From positions 1 through 9,794 of the forward strand of contig JAKAZP010000065.1 of NCBI GenBank assembly GCA_021815905.1: a DNA stretch of 9,794 bases, read 5' to 3'. The translations under genes and the position numbers were made by a program. The notes under the pieces were generated by a model. It saw nothing but the letters and a program-made list of their open reading frames with translations. It had not been told where the DNA came from and searched no databases. Positions 1 through 7,070 of the stretch are shown here, in pieces. Source of the DNA: Pseudomonadota bacterium (GTDB taxonomy: Bacteria; Pseudomonadota; Gammaproteobacteria; Steroidobacterales; Steroidobacteraceae). Position 1 is the stretch's first letter. Every line of letters starts with the position of its first letter.

Positions 1-2189
1 CGCGCCACGAAGCGCTCGAGGGCGAGGACCGCGTCCGGGGAGTCCTGCGCCTTCCCGTAAAGATGCGCCGCACGCAGCAGCGCCGCGCTTCTCAGCGCCT
101 GCGGCCGCGCGCTCTCGTCGGCGACTATCTCGAACTCGGCGGCGGCCTGCCGCGGCTCGTTCGCCCCGGCGTAGGCGACGGCCAGCTTGTCGGTCACATT
201 CTTCGCCAGGGTCTGGTGCGGGAACCGTGCGCGGAAATCATTGAGCACTTCGATGGCGCGCGGCCACTGCTTGAGCGTGATGAGCTCGGCGGCCGCGTCG
301 TAGAGCGCCGTGGCGCAGATGCTCGAGCCGGGCGCGAGTTGCTCGACCCGCAGGAAGTCCGAGACGGCGCCCTCGGGATCGCCCGCCGCGCGCCGGGCCG
401 CTCCCTCCTGGTACACGGTGGCGGCGAGCCGCTTGGTCACATCGGCGCGCATCTTCGCATCGGATCCGGCGAGCGCGCGGGCGGCGATGAAGGCGGGCTC
501 CGCCTGCTCGAAGTGGCCCTGCCGATACTGCGCCTGCGCGATGATCATCCAGGCGATGCGCCGCCTGGCGGCGCTCGCGGGGGACTTGCGCGCGAGCAGC
601 ATTCCCGCCACCTGCGCGGCGCGCGGCAGATCGCCGGCCGCGTACAGCGCTTCGCCGGCGCGGGTGAGGACGCCGGCGCTGTCGGGATGATCGGGGAAGG
701 TCTGCGCGAAGCGGATGCCGGAGTCGACGGCCTGCCGTTCGAGCCGCGCTTTCGCCTCGCCCTCGAGCCCGGCCGCGGCGCGCCGGTAGGCATCGAGCGC
801 GGCATAGCCGGCGCGCGAGGACTGCGTGCTCGGCGGGTAGTCGTAGGCGGTGTGCTCGTAGGCCTGCGCCGCCGCGCGGTAGCGGTGCTCCGCGAACAGC
901 GAATCCGCGAGGCGGTAGCTGACGGTCGGCGCATCGCCCGCATGCGGGAAGGACTCGAGGTACTCGCGATACCAGTGCGCCGCGGTGGCGTAATCGGCTG
1001 CAGCGCGGCTCTTCTGCGCCACCGCCTGATAGTAGGTGGCGACGTCCCTCAGGTCGTTCGCGAGCTGAGCGACGACGGCGGGGTGGTCGGCGAGGGTGTG
1101 GCGGGACCAGAACGGCGAGCCGAAGCCGTAGCGCTCGACGTAGACCTGTTTCGCCTTGACCACGAGCTCGCCGAAGCCGCCCTTGGCGTAGGCGTCGATG
1201 GCGCGCGCGGCGAGTGCCGGGGCGGCATCGGCATCGGGGCGGCGATCGACGTACGCCAGATAGGCGGAGGCGGCATCCTGGTAGCGCTGCTTGGCGAGGT
1301 AGAGCTTGCCGAGCTCGCCGTACAGCAGCGGCTCGTACGGCCGGGATCCGTAGCGATCGAGGAATTGCGCGATCGATTCAGGTCCCGACTCCTGCGAGAA
1401 GGTGATGCTCATGACGCGCAGGGAATCCTCGACGAGCTCCCGGTCGGCGCGCTTGAGGCTCGCGAGTGGCCGTACGCCGCCATCACCCTCGATGAGCTCG
1501 CGATCGAGGAGCCTCGCGAACAGCGGCAGGCTCGCCGCCGGCTGCGACTCCTTGAACAGCGACCAGCCGCTTTTGTACAGGCTCTGCACGTAGAAGCCGG
1601 AGGAGGGACCGCGGGCGATCACCGCGGCGTAGGCCTGCTCGGCTTCGGCGTACCGCCGCGCGGAGAACAGCAGCTCGCCCCGTCGGAACTGCACCTCGTC
1701 GATGTCGGTCGACTGCGGATAGCGCGCGACGATCAGATCGAGCGTGCGCAGCGCCTGCCGCGGCTGGCCGGTCGTGTCGTAGGCGCGCGCGAGCTGATAG
1801 AGCACCGCGTCGTTGTGCGGGTAGTCGGGATAGAGTGCGAGCAGCGTCTTGTACAGCTCGATGGCGCGCGCGCTGTGCGCATCGACGGTGGTGAGCTCGC
1901 TTTCCATCCGCTCGAGCTCCCCGGCATCCAGGTTGAGATCCGCGAGCCGGCGCAGCGCCGCCGCGCGCAGAGCCGGGTCGGTGTGCTGCAGCGCGAGGAA
2001 GTCCCGATAAGCCTTCATCGCCGAGGCGCGGTTGGCCGGCACCCGGGTCTCGGGCGAGAGCGCGAGGGGCTGACGCCCGAGGTCCGCGAGCGTCGGAGCC
2101 GCGTCCCGGACGGGGCGGCTGGCGCACGCGGCGAGCCCGAGCGAGAGGCCGAGCAGGAGCACGCCGGCTCTGACGGTCGCCCCTCTCAT
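1..2189 (-). CDS. TPR-repeat outer-membrane-type lipoprotein, C-terminus beyond the left edge (partial)
   Basis: I translated this frame by hand from ATG 2189-2187 to base 1 and found no stop, giving 729 codons and no end. The N-terminus MRGATVRAGVLLLGLSLGLAAC is a lipoprotein signal with lipobox LAAC and lipidated Cys22. The rest is an almost unbroken series of paired amphipathic helices of tetratricopeptide type. The clearest units lie near residues 107-140, 166-192 (GELLFSARRYAEAEQAY), 200-235 (LYKSGWSLFK), 287-315 (GELGKLYLAKQRYQDAASAY), 387-412 and 424-450, with more to the window edge. TPR arrays bind partner proteins, so a periplasm-facing scaffold is inferred; no enzymatic motif is seen. 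The start codon overlaps the stop of the preceding TPR gene by 4 bases (ATGA), which suggests translational coupling. Long lipidated TPR proteins also occur in BamD-like, gliding-motility (AglT-like) and Tol/Ton-associated settings, but nothing in the window decides between these. The lipoprotein and TPR calls are firm; the cellular process is unknown. Confidence 0.9.
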   Translation of the reverse strand, partial: MRGATVRAGVLLLGLSLGLAACASRPVRDAAPTLADLGRQPLALSPETRVPANRASAMKAYRDFLALQHTDPALRAAALRRLADLNLDAGELERMESELTTVDAHSARAIELYKTLLALYPDYPHNDAVLYQLARAYDTTGQPRQALRTLDLIVARYPQSTDIDEVQFRRGELLFSARRYAEAEQAYAAVIARGPSSGFYVQSLYKSGWSLFKESQPAASLPLFARLLDRELIEGDGGVRPLASLKRADRELVEDSLRVMSITFSQESGPESIAQFLDRYGSRPYEPLLYGELGKLYLAKQRYQDAASAYLAYVDRRPDADAAPALAARAIDAYAKGGFGELVVKAKQVYVERYGFGSPFWSRHTLADHPAVVAQLANDLRDVATYYQAVAQKSRAAADYATAAHWYREYLESFPHAGDAPTVSYRLADSLFAEHRYRAAAQAYEHTAYDYPPSTQSSRAGYAALDAYRRAAAGLEGEAKARLERQAVDSGIRFAQTFPDHPDSAGVLTRAGEALYAAGDLPRAAQVAGMLLARKSPASAARRRIAWMIIAQAQYRQGHFEQAEPAFIAARALAGSDAKMRADVTKRLAATVYQEGAARRAAGDPEGAVSDFLRVEQLAPGSSICATALYDAAAELITLKQWPRAIEVLNDFRARFPHQTLAKNVTDKLAVAYAGANEPRQAAAEFEIVADESARPQALRSAALLRAAHLYGKAQDSPDAVLALERFVA

Positions 2190-4165
2190 GGCCGAAGTCC
2201 CGGAGGCGAGCCGCCCGCGCCTCGGTGGGTACGCGCGCCGGGTGCGCCTTCGGCGGAGGAATCGTAGATCGAGGCGAGCTCGAACTGCGCCTGGGTCCGG
2301 TCGCTCTCGAGCAGCTTCTTCTGCCGCTCGAGCCGATCGACCGCGATATCGGCGAGCTCGGCCGCCTGCGCCCGCTTGGCCGATGCGACTCGCTCCTGCA
2401 GGGCCGTGAGGCGTTGCTCGAGCCGGGTTACCCGTGCCTCGAACCCGCCCGTGCCGACCGGCACGGCCGCCCGCTCCGCCTCGAGCCCGCTCCAGCGGCT
2501 CTGAGCGGTCGCGACCGCGGCGTCGATGCGCTTCAGCCGCCGGTGCGCCTGCCACAGCCGCCGCGGGAACTGCTCGCTCATCCGGAAGAGCAGCACGCCG
2601 CGCACCAGGCGCAGCCGCTCCTCGAGCCCGGTGTAGGTGCGGGTCGCGGGCGCGCCGGCGAGCGCGGCCTTGACCCGCTCGATGAGCGCCCATTGCTTCC
2701 GCTGGGGTCCGGTGGCGAGCGCCGCGACGTCGTGGGTGCGCGCGACTTCGGTGAGGCGGGTCGCGAGCCGCGCTCGACTCCGCTCGAGCCGCGAGAGCGC
2801 ACCGGAGGACAGCAGCGCCTCGACGCGGGGCATCCGCTCGGCGTAGGCGCGCCGGCGGGCGGTGATCATGTCCTGGAAGGCGGCCATGCTCTGCGACCAC
2901 TGCGCGAGCATCCGTCGCATGAGCTCGAGATCGCGGTAATTCCTCAGCCCGTGTTGGAACTCGTGCCCCGCGAGCACGGCGTACAGATAGTGCGAGTCCG
3001 GGGAATTCGGCAGCGACGGCAAATGCCAGTACCAGCCGTAACGCAGCCGGTCGGGCAGCGCGCTCGCGTTCAGCAGGTCGTTGCCGCCCAGGGCGGCGTC
3101 GCGTCCCGCGGCGGGATCGGCGAGCAGCTCGGGAATCAGACCGCCGCCGCGAATGCGCCGGACCGCCCGATCGATGCGCGCTTCGGCGGCGCCGTAGGAG
3201 TCGACGGCGGTGCGATAGTATCGGGCGGCCTCGGCGCTCGCCCTGAGCTCCACGAATGCGTACGGCACCGTGAGATAAGCCTGTTGCACGTTCGGGTCGA
3301 GCGGACTGCGCCGGCTGAGGGCGAGCCACGGGGTCAGCGCCGCGCGGTAGTCACCGGCGGAGGCGGCCGCCCAACCCGCCGCGAGCAGCGCCGGGTCGGA
3401 GAACGGGCCGCTCAGGCGGACCCGATCGAGCGCGGTGCGCGCCGCGGCCGCCTGCCCCGCCTTGAGGTCGGCCACTCCGAGGGCGAGGTTGGCGCGGTCC
3501 TTGAGGGCGAGCATCTCGGGTGTGAGCGCGTACATCGTGCCGACGGAAGTCAGGTAGGGCGCGGCGGCGGAAAGCTTGCCCTCGCGCGCCAGCGCCACCC
3601 CGAGGTTGAGCCGCGCGTAGGCGGTCCATCCCTGCTCGGGGCTCCGCCAGCCCTCGAGCTCGCGCGCGGCCTGGGCGAACCGTCCCTCGCGCATCCACAC
3701 CTCGGCGACCAGCAGCCGCCGCTGCGGCTCGAGATTGCCCGAGAGGCTCCCGCGGATGTGCCCGAGCGCGCGGCCGGCTCCCTCGAGGTCGCCGCTCGCA
3801 TAGCGCACGCGGGCCAGATAGAACCAGGCGCGGTTGCGCACGCCGGCGGGCACCTGACTCGTCAGCAACGACTCGAACAGGCGCGAGGCCTTCTGCTGCA
3901 TGCCGAGCGACAGATACAATCCGCCGAGGAGCAGCCGGCTGTCGGTCTCGTGATGCGCGAGCTCGTGCCAGTGCTGATAGGCGAGCAGCCGCGCGGCCGC
4001 ATCGAAGTCCCTGCCCTGATAGAAGTAGTAGAGCACGTCGCCGTAGGGCAGGTCCTCGACCTTCACCGCCGGCAGCGTGTCGGGGCCGGACGGGCGCGCG
4101 GCTGCGCTTCCCGCGGTCGCGAGCAGCGCGAGGCCGACGAGGAGGGCGGGGCGGCTCCAGCGCAC
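2186..4165 (-). CDS. Exported TPR protein with C-terminal coiled coil
   Basis: 659 residues, starting at GTG (4165-4163), 6 bases after the stop of the preceding gene. A GGGAG stretch lies about 9 bases upstream of the GTG, inside the end of that gene. Residues 1-23 form a Sec signal peptide with a likely cut after AAA (residues 22-24). Residues 40-330 are helical repeats of TPR type, for example YGDVLYYFYQGRDFDAAARL, ARVRYASGDLEGAGRAL and LNLGVALAREGKLSAAAPYL. Residues 370-410 form an aromatic segment (RYGWYWHLPSLP) followed by NYRDLELMRRML. Residues 410-630 are long charged helices predicted to form coiled coil, ending with an amphipathic helix (ERQKKLLESDRTQAQFELAS). No catalytic domain is recognised, although HEFQH at residues 401-405 fits the zincin pattern (see findings). 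The last ~24 residues are low-complexity Gly/Pro/Arg and overlap the next gene. A periplasmic scaffold acting with the TPR lipoprotein that follows is inferred from context. Confidence 0.88.
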   Translation of the reverse strand: MRWSRPALLVGLALLATAGSAAARPSGPDTLPAVKVEDLPYGDVLYYFYQGRDFDAAARLLAYQHWHELAHHETDSRLLLGGLYLSLGMQQKASRLFESLLTSQVPAGVRNRAWFYLARVRYASGDLEGAGRALGHIRGSLSGNLEPQRRLLVAEVWMREGRFAQAARELEGWRSPEQGWTAYARLNLGVALAREGKLSAAAPYLTSVGTMYALTPEMLALKDRANLALGVADLKAGQAAAARTALDRVRLSGPFSDPALLAAGWAAASAGDYRAALTPWLALSRRSPLDPNVQQAYLTVPYAFVELRASAEAARYYRTAVDSYGAAEARIDRAVRRIRGGGLIPELLADPAAGRDAALGGNDLLNASALPDRLRYGWYWHLPSLPNSPDSHYLYAVLAGHEFQHGLRNYRDLELMRRMLAQWSQSMAAFQDMITARRRAYAERMPRVEALLSSGALSRLERSRARLATRLTEVARTHDVAALATGPQRKQWALIERVKAALAGAPATRTYTGLEERLRLVRGVLLFRMSEQFPRRLWQAHRRLKRIDAAVATAQSRWSGLEAERAAVPVGTGGFEARVTRLEQRLTALQERVASAKRAQAAELADIAVDRLERQKKLLESDRTQAQFELASIYDSSAEGAPGARTHRGAGGSPPGLRP

Positions 4166-4171
4166 CGGGCC

Positions 4172-4855
4172 TCACTCCCAGTCTTTGATGGCGAACTCCG
4201 GCTGCAGCGTGCGCGGGTCGTCGGTGATCTTGAGCTCGAGGTACTTCGCGCTGATGCTCTTGCTGAAGTCCAGCTTCGCGCCCCGGGTGTAGTTCATCTC
4301 GTGCGGACCCTTGCCGGTGAAGAACGCCACGAGCTCGTGCTTGCCGACCTTCACGTTGCCGATGTAGAGCCGCTGCACGCCGCCCTGCTCGAGCGCCGAG
4401 ACTTCGCGGGGGGTGTACAGGTAATTGGCGACGTCCTTGCCATCGAGCCGCAGTTGCACCGAGTCGAGGGCGAAGAAGGTGCCGGCGTCGATCGAAACGA
4501 ACACGGCCACCTGGGTGTTGGCCGGATAGAGCAGCTCCTGCTCGAGGATGAACAGATCGCGATTCAGGCCGAGCACGTCGCTCTTCAGCGCCTGCACCTG
4601 CTGATCGACGGTCTGCGATCCGGCGCTAGGGGCGGCGGTGGCGGCGGCGGCACCGTCCGGTGCGGGCACGGCGGGCGGCGCGGCGGGGGAGGCGCCCGGG
4701 GTCGTCGGCGAGGGCATCGCGGCGCCGGCGCCCGGCGGCGCGACGGCGCCGAGCGCGAGCAGCAGGAGGGCGAGCGCGGCGGCCGTCGCCGGAGCGCGCG
4801 TCCCGGTCCCGGGGGAGTTGGAATGCGTGAGGTCGAACATGGCTGATGCGCTCAT
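4172..4855 (-). CDS. Exported coiled-coil and beta-domain protein of unknown function
   Basis: 227 residues. I kept ATG 4855 because it overlaps the stop of the thioredoxin-like gene by 4 bases (ATGA), typical of coupled translation; ATG 4840 (Met6, MFDLTHSN) is an alternative. Neither has a clear ribosome site. Residues ~22-46 are a hydrophobic Ala/Leu export signal, of signal peptide or anchor type. Residues 46-80 form a Pro/Ala/Gly linker. Residues 81-111 (QTVDQQVQALKSDVLGLNRD and onwards) have heptad spacing and should form a coiled coil. Residues 112-227 are beta-rich, with VAVFVSIDAGTFFALDSVQL, VQRLYIGNVKVGKHELVAFF and KYLELKITDD, reminiscent of PEGA-like or immunoglobulin-like folds. 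No helix-turn-helix is present, so a transcription-regulator name for such proteins would be misleading. It sits directly before the two TPR genes and may assemble with them in the periplasm. I do not recognise a defined family. Confidence 0.82.
   Translation of the reverse strand: MSASAMFDLTHSNSPGTGTRAPATAAALALLLLALGAVAPPGAGAAMPSPTTPGASPAAPPAVPAPDGAAAATAAPSAGSQTVDQQVQALKSDVLGLNRDLFILEQELLYPANTQVAVFVSIDAGTFFALDSVQLRLDGKDVANYLYTPREVSALEQGGVQRLYIGNVKVGKHELVAFFTGKGPHEMNYTRGAKLDFSKSISAKYLELKITDDPRTLQPEFAIKDWE
4616..4720 (-). repeat. Low-complexity Pro/Ala/Gly linker coding stretch
   Basis: Codons 46-80 of the exported coiled-coil protein. The plus strand is made almost only of G and C, with repeated ggc/ggcg units. 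It encodes a Pro/Ala/Thr/Gly-rich flexible linker between the membrane-targeting segment and the coiled coil. The repeats are imperfect and the frame stays open, so this is a protein linker rather than a mobile or regulatory repeat. Confidence 0.6.
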
Positions 4856-5394
4856 TCGGCCAGAAGCTGGCTCAGCTCATCCTCGCAGAGCTTGCGGCTC
4901 GAATCATTGAAGTCGCGCATGACGTAGCGAATCCTTCCGTTCCGGTCGATCAGCAGCGTCAGGGGCAGGTCGTCCACACGGTAGCGGCGGCTCACGGTGT
5001 TCTTCGGGTCGAGCAGCAGCGGAAATGTGACCCGCATCTCGCGCGCGAATCGCAGCCCCGCCCGGGCATCGCCGGTCACCTCGACGCCGTACACCCGCAG
5101 CCCCTGCGCACGGTCGCGGGAGAAATCCTGCTCGAGCGCCTGCAGCTCCCCCCGGCAGGAGCCGCAGTCACTGCCCCAGAAGCTGATCACGACGACTTGG
5201 CCGACGTGCTCCGAGAGCCGCACGTTCGGCCCGCGCAGCGCGCGCAGGGCGAACTCGGGCGCAGCGCGACCGAGCAGCGCATAGTCCGCCGCGGTGGCTT
5301 GACCCCCCGGACCGCAGGCGAGCGCCAGCGCCGCGAGCAGCGGCCATCCCCGCGCCGCGGCGCGCCGACTCGCCGTCTGCGCCCCTGCGCGCAT
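4852..5394 (-). CDS. Exported TlpA-like thioredoxin-fold protein (redoxin family)
   Basis: 180 residues from ATG 5394, only 2 bases after the stop of the DUF1501-like gene. I see no separate Shine-Dalgarno site, so reinitiation or coupling is likely. Residues ~11-36 form an export signal (GWPLLAALALAC, then GQATAADY). Cleavage after ATAA is likely; Cys27 gives a poor lipobox (ALAC). The thioredoxin-like fold follows: APEFALRALRG (45-55), VVVISFWGSDCGSC (67-80), GVEVTGD (103-109), FPLLLDP (124-130) and LPLTLLIDRNGRIRY (143-157). The active site is Cys77-Gly-Ser-Cys80, and Pro144 fits the cis-proline. This matches the AhpC/TSA-redoxin and TlpA/ResA/CcmG group, thiol-disulfide oxidoreductases of the envelope. 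The usual Trp before the first cysteine is Asp76 here, and the CGSC dipeptide differs from the CxPC usual in TlpA, ResA and CcmG. A third cysteine (Cys170) lies near the C-terminus. It may reduce haem-binding or structural cysteines of the lipoprotein two genes upstream; this is inference from context. Confidence 0.9.
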   Translation of the reverse strand: MRAGAQTASRRAAARGWPLLAALALACGPGGQATAADYALLGRAAPEFALRALRGPNVRLSEHVGQVVVISFWGSDCGSCRGELQALEQDFSRDRAQGLRVYGVEVTGDARAGLRFAREMRVTFPLLLDPKNTVSRRYRVDDLPLTLLIDRNGRIRYVMRDFNDSSRKLCEDELSQLLAE

Positions 5395-5396
5395 GG

Positions 5397-7046
5397 TCAG
5401 ACGATCGCCGGGAAGGCGATGAGGGAGGCCTGATCGCTCGAGGATCCGAGCCCCTGTTGCGGGAAGAGCGTGCCGAACTGTCCCTCCGTCCCATGCAGCG
5501 CCATGTAGTTGAGCACGACCATCTCGACGAGCTGCACGACCGCATTGGAGCCGGGGCTCGAGGTGCTCACCACCGCGCCGTCGGAGCTGAAATAGCCGAT
5601 CTGCTGGCTCGCGGCGCCGTTGCGCGGTGCCGGCCGGCCGTTCGGGCTGTACACGAGGAAGAAGGTCGCGGCGACCGAGGAGGCGTCGCCCTGCCAGGCG
5701 AGCTTGTCGCGGCCCGCGGCACTCGTGTCGACCATGCTGCTCGAGGTGAGCGACCCATCGCTCAACACGTAGATCATGACGGGCTTGCCGATCCGGTGCG
5801 CGTACTCGAGCACGGCGCCGATCATCTGACCCGCCTGGAAATTGCGCGTCTCGCCGGTGGCGCGCGTGTTGTCGTGGTAGTCGAACCCGCCGAGCGCGAT
5901 GGTGCCCGCGCCCGCGAAGCCGTTGAGCACGAGCTTCATGACGGTCGCGGTCATGGCGACATCGGGGTCGCTGAAGTCGGAGGCGCTGAAGATCGGCGCT
6001 CCGCCGCCGACGATGTTCGCATCCTTCGTGGGATCGAGGTCCGAGGGGTTGCCGAACTCCGCCGAGTTGTTGACCGCCTTCACGTAGCTGCAGCGCACCT
6101 GGTTCTTCAGTTGCGCATCGGAGCCCGGGTCGGTGTAGAGCTGAACGCCGGGCGTGCCGGTCGAGGTGTCCGGCTCGGTCAGAACCCCGGTGAAGGAGGC
6201 GGCGGGGTCGGAGGCGCTCGGCTGGTACAGCGCCGTGCCGGAGCTGATGCGCTCCTGGGACTCCTGCACCGCCACGGAGAGCGCATCGGAGCTCGCGCCG
6301 CCCGCGCTCACCAGGCCGACGGCGTCGCTCGGCTGATCGATGGTGCTCGGCTGCAGGGCGGGGTTGATCGGCACGCCGCCGAGATTCGGCGGCGCGACGG
6401 AATTGCCGCCGGAGACGGTGGGCTCGGTCCCCACCAGCGCGAGCAGCGAGCCGTTGGCCCCCACCGTCGCGATGCCGTACATGGGACTGTGGGGATTGAT
6501 GTCGGTGTCGTTCTCCGACAGCGCCGGGAACACCGCCCCGTTGGTGGCCGCGGCGGCCGCGGCGCTCGCCTTCGTCAGGATGCCGCGCAGGATCGCTCCG
6601 TCGGAATGCCACAGGAGTCCGAGCGCATCGCTCACGAACGCGCCCTGGGTGGGGACCATGTTGCCCGGAACGCCCATCTTGGCGTAGCCCGCGGCCGAGA
6701 GGAAATTGGCCTGGCCGCCCTCGACGCCGACGATGACTTCGGAGCCGACCAGATTCGCCCCGCCCGCGAGGTCGAAGCAGATGAACGGGATGAGACCCGC
6801 GCCGAGGGAGATGTTGCACTGGCTCGATGCGAGCAGCGCCTGGATGTCGCTCGAGAGCGGTATGGCGCCGCGCGCCTCTCCGGGCTTGAGCAGCGCCGCG
6901 AGCCAGGCCGGCGCCATGATCATTCCCGAGGTGCCGAGCAGCCCCGCGCCGAGCAGCTCGCGGCGCGTGATCGGGCGGCTGTGGTTCTCGTGCAGGATGG
7001 GCTCGTGCAGCGCGTGTGGGCGGGGAGGCTTCTTTCGGATGAGCAT
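5397..7046 (-). CDS. Tat-exported DUF1501-like protein (often mislabelled 'general secretion pathway protein GspF')
   Basis: 549 residues from ATG 7046, with a GAGGAG site 10 bases upstream. The N-terminus has a charged n-region followed by PITRRELLGAGLLG (twin arginines Arg28-Arg29) and a hydrophobic stretch to MAPAWLAAL, a twin-arginine signal. Tat export implies folding in the cytoplasm, often with a cofactor. The mature protein contains IPFICFDLAGGANLVGSEV (86-104), FDYHDNTRATGETRNFQAGQ (388-407), IGKPVMIYVLSDGS (419-432) and FFLVYSPNGRP (462-472). The order of FDLAGGAN, then a D-x-H motif, then a hydrophobic strand with SDGS parallels DUF1501 proteins, which have sulfatase/alkaline-phosphatase-like folds and a GFDTH motif. 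I recall similar proteins labelled GspF in databases; it has no T2SS inner-membrane domains, so that name does not fit. It follows a CxxCH/LamG lipoprotein by 24 bases, as DUF1501 genes follow cytochrome/LamG genes in Planctomycetes. Substrate and reaction are unknown. Confidence 0.88.
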   Translation of the reverse strand: MLIRKKPPRPHALHEPILHENHSRPITRRELLGAGLLGTSGMIMAPAWLAALLKPGEARGAIPLSSDIQALLASSQCNISLGAGLIPFICFDLAGGANLVGSEVIVGVEGGQANFLSAAGYAKMGVPGNMVPTQGAFVSDALGLLWHSDGAILRGILTKASAAAAAATNGAVFPALSENDTDINPHSPMYGIATVGANGSLLALVGTEPTVSGGNSVAPPNLGGVPINPALQPSTIDQPSDAVGLVSAGGASSDALSVAVQESQERISSGTALYQPSASDPAASFTGVLTEPDTSTGTPGVQLYTDPGSDAQLKNQVRCSYVKAVNNSAEFGNPSDLDPTKDANIVGGGAPIFSASDFSDPDVAMTATVMKLVLNGFAGAGTIALGGFDYHDNTRATGETRNFQAGQMIGAVLEYAHRIGKPVMIYVLSDGSLTSSSMVDTSAAGRDKLAWQGDASSVAATFFLVYSPNGRPAPRNGAASQQIGYFSSDGAVVSTSSPGSNAVVQLVEMVVLNYMALHGTEGQFGTLFPQQGLGSSSDQASLIAFPAIV

Positions 7047-7056
7047 GGCGTGTGAT

Positions 7057-7062
7057 CTCCTC
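7057..7062 (-). promoter_or_regulatory. Ribosome binding site of the DUF1501-like gene
   Basis: Read on the minus strand this is GAGGAG, 10 bases before ATG 7046. It lies in the 24-base gap after the LamG lipoprotein stop and supports the chosen start. Confidence 0.75.
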
Positions 7063-7070
7063 GTGCCCGG

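Noticed and set aside
3351..4175. Minus-strand 274-codon open frame starting at GTG 4175, overlapping the upstream stop
   Set aside because: It is out of frame with the TPR protein and gives an Arg/Pro-rich sequence with no signal peptide. The frame from GTG 4165 gives a clean signal peptide and TPRs.
4616..4720. Possible G-quadruplex or structural repeat in the G-rich plus strand
   Set aside because: Most G-runs are only two bases long, and the stretch is explained by Pro/Ala/Gly codons of a linker. No evidence of a regulatory role.
2225..4846. 873-codon plus-strand open frame, with other long plus-strand frames at 63-2267, 5457-7055 and 7557-8975
   Set aside because: They lie exactly antisense to well-supported genes that have signal peptides and recognisable domains. 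Their translations are Arg/Gly/Glu/Leu-rich without domains, as expected from GC-rich third positions of the opposite strand.
4172..4855. Transcription regulator reading for the 227-residue protein
   Set aside because: I see a hydrophobic export segment, a flexible linker, a coiled coil and a beta-rich domain, and no helix-turn-helix.
7047..7070. Possible terminator or promoter between the LamG lipoprotein and the DUF1501-like gene
   Set aside because: The 24-base gap has no inverted repeat or T-run and is filled mainly by the ribosome binding site.
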